Part shown: one piece after another, positions 8,035 through 18,135 of the stretch
Layout of the letters: each line of letters starts with the position of its first letter
Position numbering within the stretch: position 1 is the first letter of the stretch
NCBI RefSeq assembly: GCF_000974365.1
Contig: NZ_BAZW01000001.1
Coordinates: 248,001 to 312,000, forward strand
DNA: 64,000 nt
Origin: Geofilum rubicundum JCM 15548
GTDB taxonomy: Bacteria; Bacteroidota; Bacteroidia; Bacteroidales; Marinilabiliaceae
Direction: 5' to 3'
The notes under the pieces: generated by a model
What the model was told of the DNA's origin: nothing
What the model saw: only the letters and a program-made list of their open reading frames with translations
Databases searched by the model: none
Program-made: the position numbers and the translations under genes

Positions 8035-11000
8035 TTAAGGTCTTACCATTATTTTTTGAACCATCTGTGTTTCTTTGCCATTGTTGGCTTTGATCTGGAA
8101 ACGAATGAAATAGATGCCGGATGATCCTATGCCAAGGCTTTGCAAAGATAAGGGAATCGGTTGAACAAAATTACCTTCGGCCACTGTTTCCATTTTTTGT
8201 TGGCCCAGCGTGGCCCCGCCCGAAGAAATGGCTTCAGCTACGATGGATAAAGCCACTGCGGGATCATCCGTTTGAAAAGAGAAGTAGCCGGTTGAGTTGC
8301 CGGTAATGGGATTGGGATACCATTTGAAGTCGCGAATGGACAAATCGGTCCCCGTGCCCACTACGAAATGTGAAAACTCGGTAGAGGAGTTGTTGAAGGT
8401 GTCCCATGCTTTTACGGTAATATCGTATCGGCCCGGTTCCAGCTGCGGCATTTGAAAAATGACCATGCCTTCCCTGAAATCATCGGGCTTGGCCTCGAAG
8501 TATTCATTCAAAACGATGGGGTTGTTTGTGTTGTCATTGATAATAAGGGTGATGTCGTGTCCAATACCATTGCCAGAGGTGTTGATGCCGGATTCGTCAA
8601 AAATGGACGCGTACAATAAGGGTCTTGCGCCTGTTAAATCTCCGGCCTTAAAATCGGGATGATTGAGGTAGAGATTTATTTCGGGACCTTGTGTGTCTTC
8701 CGTCGCATTCATATCAAATCCCCCTACAATGAAATCTTTAAAGGACCCGAAGGCTTCACCTGACGATTCGGAACGGGCGTAGTAGCTGATTTTTCCGGGG
8801 GCATAGTTGTACCGGATGTCATAGGGTACCATGAATTCCAGTTCAAACGCTCCATTACTAACCGTAGCGGTACCCTTAAAAAGAATGTTGGCGTATTGGC
8901 TGTACTGGAAGGGGGTGGCAGTGGCATTTCCCAGAGTGGATAGTTCCAGTAATTTATCGTATACCACCACGTCTATCTCGCCATTAAAGGTGTCCATTTT
9001 TAAGCCATTGTTGTCAATGATCTCTCCCTGAATGTGAGGTTTGGAGAGCGCCCTGAGGGTATCGGATTCTTGTTCCACCGGCTTGTGGTTGATGGCAGTG
9101 GTTTTTACGCCGGCGTGGGGGTAAATCATTTTAAGCGCAGGGTCACCCAACAGAGAGAAGTTGAGTTTGTTCACACTGCTTCCGGCGTTGTTTTTGGTGT
9201 TCATGATGATGTTTCCAAGGGAGGATCTTTCTCCCTGCTCGTTGGTTTCAAAAACCCGGTTGAAGAAGGAATTGTTAAGCTGGAAGTTGAGACTTGAATA
9301 CACCACCCTTGTCGTTGTCAACAAGGCGATGCCTCCTCCTTTACTATTTAGAAAGAGCTTTTCTCCGGCGGATACCTCTACGGGGTGGTCATACCTGCTA
9401 AATTCACAGGTCGCAGTGACAAACAGGGGGAGCTTCCGGTTGTTGGTCCAGTTGCTTACCGAGGTGGCTGTAATGACTTGCTCAGCTGTTAAGCTGTTGG
9501 TGCTTCCATGCCCCACATAATTAAACAGCAAGGTGCCTTCACTGACGGTTCGCTCGACCAGGTCTTCTGCCTCCGGTGAGCGATCTCCCGAAGTGCTGCT
9601 GGTTTTAGGATAACTGTCTAGGTAGATTTTCCGGGTGTTAAAGGGGTAATTGGTTTCTACCTTCTCGGCCAAAAAATCCGCATCCCTCATGTGGATGTTG
9701 TAGTCGCCATCATCGGCCAGAAATGTAATTAATTTCCGCCAGTCTCCCGTATCCTGGTTTTCCAGGTAGCGGCGCACTTTTTCGACAGCAACGGTGGCCT
9801 GTTCCTTATTTCTGACGGGGAAACGACCTATGCCAATATCCAGACGGTCATATCTGTCATCAGCTCCCTCCGATGCATCCAGAAAGCCAAAATAGTCGTC
9901 CGTCACATAACTGTTGGTAACATGGATGGAGTTTTCTGATTGGTAGGTGATGATAAGTGATTTTCTCCTGGGATCTTCGGTCCGTGAATCGTAGGATCCA
10001 TGGCCAAACAATAACAGATAGCGCGGGATTTGGTCACTGTTGGTCCCGTTTTTTTCGTAGAGCATGCGCATGAAAGATCGAATGGCGGTCGGGTCGGTAT
10101 GTCCCCATGAAAACTCGTTGTAGATCTGCTCCGGCGATACAATGACGCTGTTGAGGTTGTTGTGCGTTTGGTGAAGACCGGCCAGTTCCTGAGCCTGGGG
10201 CCAGAATTCTTCGGGGGCTACAATGACATAGTGGGCCTGGTCGATGGCATGAAGGTTTTGATTGGTGAGTGTTTCGACCCTGCTGGGAACCGGGAAGGAT
10301 CCCTCCGGATTAAAGGCCACATATTCTCGTATTTCCTGCGTTTTTGCTTTAAATGTAAGGGCATTGTTTGCATAGTTGACCTGTGCCCTTTTGGGGTTTG
10401 TCAGATTGGTGACGTCCCATACCACTGTTGTTTCTTTTGCGTTGGCAAGAGTGAATTGGGTGATTTGATCGGCACCAACCGATCGTGAATCCCGAAAATG
10501 AAGTTCATGACCGCTCAATTTCAGGGAGTTTCTGCTGTTAATGGTCAGGTAGTCGAGCCAGCCTTTGGAATTGGAGTCCTGATCCATATAGCGCACTTTT
10601 ATTTCCAGATCGTTGCCGTCCATTAAAAAGCTGCTGTATCCCGATTGCTCCTGGGCATAAAAACTTTCGTAGCTGCCCATATTCACGGGTGGAACATTCA
10701 GGGTCAGGGAGGGGGAACTTTGGTTATTGACCAGAAACCGGAAAGTATTGACAGTGGCAGATCTGCCAGCAACTGCGGCAAATAGGCTAACAGGGGATGA
10801 TTGATCTCGGTCGGGCGACGGAAACGAAAAGGTATGTTCTGGAGTGCCGGACTGAAAAGATTCGCCGAACCATTTTCTTCCGGATTTGATCAGGTTTTCC
10901 TTCTCGTTTTCATGGTAAGCCCGGAAATCATATTGGTAGACGTTTTGGGTAGCTTCCTGAGTGACGGTTTCCAATGGCTCAATGTTATTTGTTGAGCCCT

Positions 11001-11784
11001 GTGAGTCGGTTATAAAATAATAGGCCTGATTGGACCATATATGGATTTGGTGTAAAAACAGGGACTTGTCCGCATTCCAGTGCCAGGAGGCGGGACCGTG
11101 ACCATAGAAGTAAACGGCGTTGTTGTGGTGCCAGACGCCTACCTGCGGAAGGTCGTCGTGCCTGGATGCAGCATTCTCTCTCGGAACCATTTGGCCACCA
11201 TACCCGAAAACGGAAACATTGGATGGCTGACTGAAACCCCATGATTGTAAGGTTGAATAGGGGATTTTATAAATGCCTGTTTGGGAGATGGCTATTTTTG
11301 TCCACTGACCCGAAGAGAGGACGGATTGATCGGTATAGTTGGCACTGCTGGTTGATTTTTTTGGGTTGGTCTGGTAACTGACCTTTAAACTGACCTCCTT
11401 TATTCTTTCGCTTACACCCTCCTTTTTTCTTATCGGACTTAATGCGATTTCCAGAATGTTGCGTTTTTGTATGACGGTCAATGCATGTGAAAGGATGGGT
11501 TGAGAACTTATTCTTTCATCAGATTGAAAAAGCGGATACGCCTCCCAGGTCGCCTCCTCAATGGCCACTTCTATGCTGCCTGGTATAACATTGGCTGGCA
11601 AAGGGGTGCTGAAAAGATGCACGGGAAGTCCGTTTTTCCAATACCCTTCACCTTCGAAAGGCAGCATGGTCGAAGATTCCTTTTCAGTCCAACGGATGGA
11701 ATGGGTCACACGGACGGAATCTTTTTGGGCATGAACCGCATTCAAGCAGAAAAGAATTACAATAAGGGCATATAATTTACGCAT
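8035..11784 (-). CDS. porU: Type IX secretion system sortase PorU
   Basis: 1249 residues, starting with a signal peptide (MRKLYALIVILFCLNAVHA). PorU is a gingipain-like C25 cysteine protease at the cell surface that removes the C-terminal signal of type IX cargo and attaches cargo to A-LPS. The C25 domain occupies roughly residues 490-870; the expected catalytic His lies in YVGHGSTN (about 757) and Cys in FVTATCEFSR (about 792), a spacing like that of gingipain R. The C-terminus (DFKWYPNPITG, then GIYFIRFQIK) is a type IX C-terminal-domain fold. ATG at 11784 is preferred over the upstream TTG. First gene of the porU-porV-ispF-thioredoxin operon, divergent from gldJ. Confidence 0.95.
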   Translation of the reverse strand: MRKLYALIVILFCLNAVHAQKDSVRVTHSIRWTEKESSTMLPFEGEGYWKNGLPVHLFSTPLPANVIPGSIEVAIEEATWEAYPLFQSDERISSQPILSHALTVIQKRNILEIALSPIRKKEGVSERIKEVSLKVSYQTNPKKSTSSANYTDQSVLSSGQWTKIAISQTGIYKIPYSTLQSWGFSQPSNVSVFGYGGQMVPRENAASRHDDLPQVGVWHHNNAVYFYGHGPASWHWNADKSLFLHQIHIWSNQAYYFITDSQGSTNNIEPLETVTQEATQNVYQYDFRAYHENEKENLIKSGRKWFGESFQSGTPEHTFSFPSPDRDQSSPVSLFAAVAGRSATVNTFRFLVNNQSSPSLTLNVPPVNMGSYESFYAQEQSGYSSFLMDGNDLEIKVRYMDQDSNSKGWLDYLTINSRNSLKLSGHELHFRDSRSVGADQITQFTLANAKETTVVWDVTNLTNPKRAQVNYANNALTFKAKTQEIREYVAFNPEGSFPVPSRVETLTNQNLHAIDQAHYVIVAPEEFWPQAQELAGLHQTHNNLNSVIVSPEQIYNEFSWGHTDPTAIRSFMRMLYEKNGTNSDQIPRYLLLFGHGSYDSRTEDPRRKSLIITYQSENSIHVTNSYVTDDYFGFLDASEGADDRYDRLDIGIGRFPVRNKEQATVAVEKVRRYLENQDTGDWRKLITFLADDGDYNIHMRDADFLAEKVETNYPFNTRKIYLDSYPKTSSTSGDRSPEAEDLVERTVSEGTLLFNYVGHGSTNSLTAEQVITATSVSNWTNNRKLPLFVTATCEFSRYDHPVEVSAGEKLFLNSKGGGIALLTTTRVVYSSLNFQLNNSFFNRVFETNEQGERSSLGNIIMNTKNNAGSSVNKLNFSLLGDPALKMIYPHAGVKTTAINHKPVEQESDTLRALSKPHIQGEIIDNNGLKMDTFNGEIDVVVYDKLLELSTLGNATATPFQYSQYANILFKGTATVSNGAFELEFMVPYDIRYNYAPGKISYYARSESSGEAFGSFKDFIVGGFDMNATEDTQGPEINLYLNHPDFKAGDLTGARPLLYASIFDESGINTSGNGIGHDITLIINDNTNNPIVLNEYFEAKPDDFREGMVIFQMPQLEPGRYDITVKAWDTFNNSSTEFSHFVVGTGTDLSIRDFKWYPNPITGNSTGYFSFQTDDPAVALSIVAEAISSGGATLGQQKMETVAEGNFVQPIPLSLQSLGIGSSGIYFIRFQIKANNGKETQMVQKIMVRP

Positions 11785-12394
11785 CAATCTACACTTTAAG
11801 TTCTTTCTATTAAACGGAAAAACGGGGCTCCGGTTTTGATTTGTCGATGAAAACTTTTCCCCATTTTGCCAAACGGGGGATGAACCATTGATTCAGCCAC
11901 AAATTTAATGCAAATTATTTATCTGACGGTCCTTTGTTTCATTTGGCTGATTTTTCAAAGCCGCCTTTAATGATATTTTATTTTTAAACGCAGGTAAGAA
12001 AGAAAAATTGTTAGACCATTCGTTAATGACTGGTTAATGGGTGCCGAACCATACATACAATGGGAATGTTTATTTCTGAAAGTTGAGTGACCTGTTTTTA
12101 TTGGATTGGAAATAAGCAGTTTAATAAATTGGCGGAGCATTATTAAAAAAAACGATCCATTCATGTACCAAAAATAAAATCATTGCGTTTAAACAAGCAG
12201 TGATGGGCAATTTTGTGTGGTCGTTCGACAGCTATTTATTATTCACAAAAAAAGTGAGTAGAAAGGAGAAATTGCTATAACCTTTTTTTATTTTTGCAGT
12301 ATAAAGCAAAAGACTGAGGGTTGAACCAGCAGTCAAAATATCAGTTTATTCGTTTAGTTTTAACCGAGCAATTCAGAATTCAAGAACATAAGCT
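11785..12394. other. Divergent intergenic region between porU and gldJ
   Basis: About 610 bases, AT-rich, with no supported ORF or RNA gene. A minus-strand TAAATTTG (plus-strand 11900-11907) could be the porU -7 box but lacks a convincing -33 partner. The gldJ -7 candidate is listed separately. The length is more than two promoters need; I see no further repeat or hairpin of note. Confidence 0.5.
12289..12296 (+). promoter_or_regulatory. Candidate -7 box for gldJ
   Basis: TATTTTTG fits TAnnTTTG and lies about 100 bases before the gldJ start. A TTG at 12272-12274 is closer than the usual 17-23 bases, so the -33 element is uncertain. Confidence 0.4.
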
Positions 12395-13876
12395 ATGAGA
12401 TTTAAATCCAGTTTGTTACTAATCACTTTGGCAGCAGCAATGGTGCTGGGTTCTTGTGGAAACAGCAAGAAGAGTGTTTCTTCCACTACCGGATGGGCTT
12501 ACAACAGTCCCGATCACGGTGGTTTTGAGTACCGCGCAGGATACGAACAGGAAACCGGACCTGGTCTGGTTTTTATCGAGGGTGGTACTTTCATTATGGG
12601 ACAGGTTGAAGAAGATGTCATGCGTGAATGGAACAATGTGCCCCGACGTGTGACGGTGCCTTCCTTTTACATGGATGAAAGTGAAGTCCGCAACGTGGAC
12701 TACCGCGAATACCTTTATTGGATCAACCGGGTTTTTGCCGATTATCCGGAGGTTTATCGTAAAGCCTTGCCAGACACTTTAGTATGGCGTCGTCCAATGG
12801 CCTACAATGAGCCTTTGGTGGAGAATTATTTTCGTCACCCTGCCTACAGTGAATATCCTGTAGTTGGCGTTAATTGGTTGCAGGCCAATGATTTCTGTTC
12901 CTGGCGTACCGACCGCGTGAATGAGTTAATTCTTGTGGACGCCGGCGTTTTGGAATTGGATGTGAACCAGCAAAATGAAAATAATTTTGATACCGAAGCC
13001 TACCTCTTAGGGCAGTATGATGGTATAGAGGGGCGTCGTCCGATGCGTGATTTGGATCCCAATAAAGACACCCGTCGGGTGAGGGCTGATGATGGCATGC
13101 TTTTGCCACGTTACCGACTGCCGACTGAAGCCGAGTGGGAATATGCAGCCCTGGGCCTGGTTGGGAACTCTTATGAGGAACGTTTGACCAACCGTCGTAT
13201 TTATCCATGGGACGGACATATTGTTCGAAATGCCAGTAAAGATGAACGGGGTAATATGATGGCCAACTTCGTACGCGGATCAGGTGATTATATGGGTATG
13301 GCCGGGTCTTTAAACGATGGCGGCGATGTAACGGTGCCGGTTAAGTCATACTATCCCAATGATTATGGCTTGTATTGCATGGCCGGGAACGTTAATGAGT
13401 GGGTAGCCGATGTTTACCGTCCCCTTTCGTTTGCTGACACAGAGGAGTTTAGTCCTTTCCGTGGGAATGTTTTTGAGACCAAAGTCCTGGATGAAGAGGG
13501 AATGGTTGTAGACAAAGATGAGTTTGGAGAAATTCGCTACCGCGAAGAGACAGATGAGGATATTTTAGACAGACCCAATTATCGGTCAGCCGATAATCGT
13601 AATTTCAGAGATGGCGATGCTGTATCCAATATTGCTTCTGGTGAAGGATGGACAGAAGCTGATACCAATACAGGAACCATGTACGCAGGAAGCACCGGTC
13701 CCATGGGCAGCTTGATTTCAGACCGTTCAAGGGTATATAAAGGTGGCGGTTGGAGAGACAGAGCCTTTTGGTTGAGTCCCGGAAACCGTCGTTACCTGGA
13801 TGAGCGCGAAGCGCGTGATGATTTAGGTTTCAGATGTGCGATGACACGTGTAGGTCCTCCTCAGGCTGCAAGATAA
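12395..13876 (+). CDS. gldJ: Gliding motility lipoprotein GldJ
   Basis: 493 residues. The N-terminus is a lipoprotein signal with lipobox VLGSC, giving a lipid-anchored envelope protein. The body is an SUMF1/formylglycine-generating-enzyme-like fold: GLVFIEGGTFIMGQ, VPSFYMDESEVRNVDYREYL, YPVVGVNWLQANDFCSWRT, RLPTEAEWEYAA, GLYCMAGNVNEWVADVY and a C-terminal VYKGGGWRD...RYLDEREARDDLGFRCA. In Flavobacterium, GldJ is needed for gliding and type IX secretion and stabilises GldK; the SUMF1 fold is structural there. Next to porU/porV, GldJ is more likely than its relative GldK. Terminator follows directly. Confidence 0.92.
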   Translation: MRFKSSLLLITLAAAMVLGSCGNSKKSVSSTTGWAYNSPDHGGFEYRAGYEQETGPGLVFIEGGTFIMGQVEEDVMREWNNVPRRVTVPSFYMDESEVRNVDYREYLYWINRVFADYPEVYRKALPDTLVWRRPMAYNEPLVENYFRHPAYSEYPVVGVNWLQANDFCSWRTDRVNELILVDAGVLELDVNQQNENNFDTEAYLLGQYDGIEGRRPMRDLDPNKDTRRVRADDGMLLPRYRLPTEAEWEYAALGLVGNSYEERLTNRRIYPWDGHIVRNASKDERGNMMANFVRGSGDYMGMAGSLNDGGDVTVPVKSYYPNDYGLYCMAGNVNEWVADVYRPLSFADTEEFSPFRGNVFETKVLDEEGMVVDKDEFGEIRYREETDEDILDRPNYRSADNRNFRDGDAVSNIASGEGWTEADTNTGTMYAGSTGPMGSLISDRSRVYKGGGWRDRAFWLSPGNRRYLDEREARDDLGFRCAMTRVGPPQAAR

Positions 13877-13900
13877 TGTGGGAACGAGAGTAAAAATTTA

Positions 13901-13930
13901 AAAAAAGCCGGTTGTAAACCGGCTTTTTTT
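13901..13930 (+). terminator. Terminator after gldJ
   Basis: A-run, AAGCCGGTT, loop, AACCGGCTT, T-run; 25 bases after the gldJ stop codon. Confidence 0.9.
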
Positions 13931-13982
13931 ATGCATTTTTGTGTGTGGCAGGACCAATGAGGAAAAAGTAATATTGAGTGTG

Positions 13983-15281
13983 ATGGAACAAATATATCAG
14001 CAGTACTTATTGAGTAGAAAGGTGACCACCGACAGTCGCAACTGTCCCCCGGGGTCCATTTATTTTTCTTTAAAAGGGGAGCGCTTTGATGGCAATGAGT
14101 TTGCCCTTGAAGCACTTTCTAAAGGTTGTGAAATGGCTGTTGTGGATGATGTTCGCCTGAAAAATGAAAAGGGATGTATTTGGGTGTCTGATGCTCTGGA
14201 GGCTTTGCAGTCCCTGGCACGTCACCACCGGCAAGCCTCAGGCGTTAAGGTGATTGGTATAACAGGGTCCAACGGAAAGACAACCACCAAAGAGTTGATG
14301 GCACAGGTTTTATCCAGGAAGTATAAAGTTTGGTTTACTCAGGGGAATTTAAATAACCACATCGGTGTGCCTTTAACCCTTTTGTCAATGCCTGAAGCCA
14401 CTGAAATGGTCGTTTTGGAAATGGGGGCGAATCATCAGGGTGAAATTGCCCGCTTATGTGAAATCGGTCGCCCCGATTTCGGGTTAATTACCAATGTGGG
14501 AAAAGCACACATCGAGGGGTTTGGCTCTTTTGAAGGGATTAAAATCGGAAAGGGGGAGTTGTATCGCTTTCTTAAGCGGGAGGGGCGACCTGTGTTTATT
14601 AACCGGGAGAATGCCCATCTTAAGGAGATGCTGGGGACCGGGTTTGAGGATGCTTTTCAATATGGAACCGGGGATGCCTGTGATGTAAAGGGGAGTGGTG
14701 CGCGTGTCAACCCTTTTCTGAGTTTTTTTTGGCAAAGAAAGGGAGTCAGCGAACCCTTTGAACAACAGACGCAGTTAACGGGTATATATAATTTGGAAAA
14801 TGCGCTGGCAGCTATTGCAGTGGGCATATTCTTCGGCGTTTCTGACGCGGATATTCATGCGGCTATTGCCGCTTATCAGCCGGCCAACCAGCGTTCTCAA
14901 GTGGTTAAAACCGGGACGAATAAGATCATTATGGATGCCTACAATGCCAATCCTTCCAGCATGGCGGTGGCTCTGGAGAATTTCAGATCGATTCCGGCCG
15001 AAAAACGGGTGGTCGTTTTAGGTGGAATGAAGGAGTTGGGAATAGAAAGTTCGGCGGAGCATCAAATATTGATGGATCAACTTAAAGCAATGGCTCCGGA
15101 TCTTGCTTTTTTAGTGGGGCCTGAGTTTAAAGAGTTGGTTCCGAAGACAAAGGGGTATTTTTGGTTTGAGTCCGGTGAAGCGCTCATTCGTCATTTAACA
15201 TCCCATCCGGTAGAGAATGCCCTGGTTCTGGTAAAAGGAAGTCGGGCCAATCAACTTGAAAAGGCTTTGTCTGTTTTGTAA
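13983..15281 (+). CDS. murF: UDP-N-acetylmuramoyl-tripeptide--D-Ala-D-Ala ligase
   Basis: 432 residues from the chosen ATG; an in-frame upstream extension beginning at 13941 is not family-like. It adds D-Ala-D-Ala to UDP-MurNAc-tripeptide in the cytoplasm, the last soluble step of peptidoglycan precursor synthesis. The N-terminal domain has TTDSRNCPPGSIYFSLKG, the ATP loop GSNGKTTTKELM lies near residue 96, then GNLNNHIGVPLTLL and VVLEMGANHQGEI; the C-terminal ligase domain has MDAYNANPSSM and VVLGGMKELG. It ends 4 bases from the convergent glycosyltransferase. Confidence 0.95.
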   Translation: MEQIYQQYLLSRKVTTDSRNCPPGSIYFSLKGERFDGNEFALEALSKGCEMAVVDDVRLKNEKGCIWVSDALEALQSLARHHRQASGVKVIGITGSNGKTTTKELMAQVLSRKYKVWFTQGNLNNHIGVPLTLLSMPEATEMVVLEMGANHQGEIARLCEIGRPDFGLITNVGKAHIEGFGSFEGIKIGKGELYRFLKREGRPVFINRENAHLKEMLGTGFEDAFQYGTGDACDVKGSGARVNPFLSFFWQRKGVSEPFEQQTQLTGIYNLENALAAIAVGIFFGVSDADIHAAIAAYQPANQRSQVVKTGTNKIIMDAYNANPSSMAVALENFRSIPAEKRVVVLGGMKELGIESSAEHQILMDQLKAMAPDLAFLVGPEFKELVPKTKGYFWFESGEALIRHLTSHPVENALVLVKGSRANQLEKALSVL

Positions 15282-15285
15282 GAGG

Positions 15286-16321
15286 TTACACAGTTCGTCG
15301 TGGATTAAAGCGGAGCTGTGAAAACCGGGTTTTTCCTTTGGCAAAGAAATCCCACACGACTGATCCTTGATAGGTTTCAGGGTGTTCTTTTTGAACCACC
15401 AAGGGCATTAATCGTTTTCGTTTCAGATAGTATCTTCTTAATTGGAGGAAAAACTGTCTGTGGGCGCGTGAAACGGCCAGGGCGTTTTTCCATTCTTTAT
15501 TTGCTGCAAAGTTGAGCAGGGCCAGAAAGTCGAGCAGAAAACGAAAGGCAATGGTTAAATAAGCCCCATGGCCTGGCTGGTTTTTCAGGATGAGAAACAG
15601 ATTGTTTCTGAAGTTCAGATAAGTTTTATGGGGGTTTTGATAACTCAGGGTGCCTCCGCCCATGTGAAATATTTGACTTTCCGGCACATAGAGAATTTGG
15701 TGCCCCTGGTTTTTGACCCGCCAGCACCAATCGATTTCTTCCATATGGGCAAAAAAATCGGTGTCGAGTCCGCCGGATGTCACAAACAAACGGGTTCTGA
15801 CGACCAAAGCAGCCCCGCTGCCCCAGAAAATGGAACCGGGTTGGTGATATTGCCCGCTGTCTTCTTCGGCCTGACTGAACAGGCGCCCTCTGCAAAAAGG
15901 GTATCCAAATTGATCAATGAAGCCTCCGGCAGCGCTGCATATTCAAAAAAGTCGGGTTGACTGTAATCTTTGATGGTTGGTACACAGGCAGCCGCCTGTG
16001 GGTTTTGTTCCATGGCGGCTATCAGGGGAGGCAACCAATTGGGGCAGGGGCAGCATCTGAGTTGAGTAATACGGACAAGTCGCTATTAATTAAAGATAAA
16101 GCCTTATTGTATCCACCGGCAAAACCCAGGTTTTGGCCCAATTCAATGACCCGGACTTCCGGATGGTTGGCTTTTATCCATGCCACGGAATGGTCAGTAG
16201 AGCCATTGTCGGCCACAACCACCTGAACGTCCGGACCCTCTGAGTTTTTTACCACTATGGGTAAGAATTGTTGAATGAGGGCACAGGTGTTCCAGTTGAG
16301 AATAACGACCGATATCTTCAT
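15286..16321 (-). CDS. Family 2 glycosyltransferase (two frame breaks)
   Basis: Begins MKISVVILNWN, the classic GT2 start. It contains VVADNGSTDHS, NLGFAGGYNKAL, the DxD-like LLNSDAAP, and later GSGAALVVRTRLF and DTDFFAHMEEIDWCWR, typical of rhamnosyltransferase-like GT2 enzymes. The frame breaks at the G-run 16041-16044 (PAP continues as NWLPPLIAAMEQN) and near 15935 (DFFEYA continues as GAAGGFIDQFG). Restoring one base at each gives 345 residues with no interruption. The start overlaps the acyltransferase stop as ATGA, so the genes are translationally coupled. Role: probably cell-surface polysaccharide or LPS sugar transfer; donor unknown. Confidence 0.88.
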
Positions 16322-17222
16322 TGGGGATTGTTTTTGTATAGATGTTGGTATTTCCACCTTTTGTGTGACCAAAGCCAGTACTCCGGTTGCTCAATGATTT
16401 GCTGTTCCAGCAGCCGGACCTGCCACTCGGTTATGGCAAATTCCGGAGCGGTTGCCACGTCGCTTCATAGGGGATGAAGGTGATTTGGTAGTGGCCCCTT
16501 TTGCGTTTTTCCATTTTCCAGTAAACGATTTTGGCTTTGGCCAGTTTGGCCATTTTTTCAGGTCCCAGAATGATGGGGGTGTTTTGATTTAAGAAGGTGG
16601 TCCAATAGTGCAATTCATGCTTGGACGGACTTTGGTCGGAGATGAGTCCCAGAATAAATCGTTGTTGACGGCGTTTGTATTGGATGATTTCCCTTGCTGT
16701 GGCTTTTAAGGGGATGTTTCGGGATCCGAAAATCCCTCTCAGTCTAAGCATGAAGCGATCGAAATACACATTTTTTAGCGGCCGGTAAACGGATAGTCCT
16801 GCGGCATCCAGGGAAAGACTGGTAACCGGTATCCATTCCCAATTGCCATAATGGCCCAACACGGCAACAATATCGTGCCCTTCTTTCAGGAGGGATTGGA
16901 GTATTTCCAGATTGACCAGTTTTACACGCTTTTTAATCTTTTGGGCTGAGACGTGTTGCAGGACCAGAGTTTCCACAAAGAGGTCGCAAAAATGCCGATA
17001 AAAGCGCAGACGTATTTTCTGTATGTCCTTGTCGCTTTTTTCCGGAAAGGAATTTTTCAGATTGCCGGTGATGACTTTTCGCCGGTAGCCGATGGCTGCC
17101 ACAATGAGGAAAAATAGATCGGATACGCCATAGAGCAACCATAAAGGCAACCATCCCACTAACCATAAAAAGGGATAGCCCATATAAAAGCCGATGGCAT
17201 TACGGAGGGAGGATTTGGCCAT
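16318..17222 (-). CDS. Lysophospholipid/lipid A acyltransferase (LpxL/HtrB family), frame break near 16455
   Basis: About 301 residues after correction. It has an N-terminal membrane segment (PFLWLVGWLPLWLLYGVSDL), the catalytic HX4E/D-type motif GHYGNWEW near residue 125, VYRPLKN, and the SDQSP motif, as in HtrB/LpxL lauroyl acyltransferases that add secondary acyl chains to lipid A at the inner membrane. After EATW the protein reads on in another frame as APEFAITEWQVRLLEQQI, then WLWSHKRWKY, the expected C-terminus. One missing base at about 16450-16460 accounts for this. Middle gene of the monophosphatase, acyltransferase, glycosyltransferase operon. Confidence 0.9.
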
Positions 17223-17224
17223 GG

Positions 17225-18010
17225 CTATTTTAAAAACTTACTGACCTTGGTAAGGAATTCATCAAAAACCAGGCTGTTGGACGCAATGATTTCCCGACCA
17301 TACAGGTAGTTGTTGCCTCCGTGAAAATCGCTGATTTTTCCGCCTGCTTCCTGAATTATCAAAGCCCCGGCTGCCACATCCCAGGGTTTCAGGTCATATT
17401 CATAAAAAGCATCCATCGCCCACACGCGACATAAGCCAGATCAGCAGCTGCAGAGCCTAATCGGCGCATGCCGTGACTGTTTTCATGAAAAATGGAGCGA
17501 CTCAATAAACTGATCCATTAAACTGAAATTGGTATAGGGAAACCCGGTGGCAATGAGGCTGTCGGCAATGGCAGGCCGGTTCGATACAGCGATTTTCTCC
17601 TGATTGAGAAAGGCCCCTCCGTTTTTCCAGGCGTAAAAGCATTCATCCAGACCGGCTTCATAAACCACACCTACGACCATCTCTTCATTTTCCATCAGGG
17701 CTATGCTAATGCACCAGGGATATAGTCCGTGAATAAAATTGGTGGTGCCATCAATCGGGTCGATGATCCAGTTGTGCGTGGCGCCCTTTTTATCGGAGGT
17801 GTTTTCTTCAGCAATAAAGCCCGAATCGGGCAGTAGTTGCGACAAAGCAGTAATTAGCCTGGCTTCTGTGTCTTTGTCAAATTGGGTGACAAAATCGTTT
17901 TTGCCCTTGCTCTCCGCTTCAGGCGTTTGTTGGTTGCGAAGTGCTTTTAGGTTTCTGCCGGTTTCCTGGCTCAATTCCGCGACTTTAAGGCAGATGTCTT
18001 TATAATCCAT
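17225..18010 (-). CDS. Inositol-1-monophosphatase family protein (two compensating frame breaks)
   Basis: About 261 residues. The FIG-superfamily metal site is complete: FIAEENTS near residue 68, WIIDPIDGTTNFIHGLYPW near 85-100, and YDLKPWDVAAGALIIQEAGG near 205. Between about 17488 (A-run, one extra base) and 17420 (one missing base) the conserved block HENSHGMRRLGSAAADLAYVACGR is encoded in a shifted frame, with a TGA in the original frame. The net length remains a multiple of three. Members dephosphorylate inositol phosphates, PAP or sugar phosphates; the substrate is unknown. Start MDYKDICL; an ATG six bases upstream is also possible. First gene of a three-gene envelope operon. Confidence 0.9.
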
Positions 18011-18084
18011 ACTCATTTTGAACTTGTTTTTTGGCCATGATAGAAACACAAATATAGGAAAAAGGAATCAATGGGGGAGGAAGA

Positions 18085-18114
18085 AACAGGGCCGGTATGC
18101 CAACCGGCCCTGTT
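18085..18114. terminator. Perfect 12-bp hairpin downstream of phoH
   Basis: AACAGGGCCGGT pairs exactly with ACCGGCCCTGTT around a 6-base loop. It lies between the phoH stop and the monophosphatase start (both minus). There is no strong minus-strand T-run, so it could also be an RNA stability element. Confidence 0.65.
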
Positions 18115-18135
18115 GATATTTCTGTTTTTTGTTTT

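Noticed and set aside
17225-18010. Two separate monophosphatase genes or a pseudogene
   Set aside because: The +1 and -1 events are about 70 bases apart and restore each other, and the shifted segment encodes a conserved family block. One intact gene with two errors explains this better.
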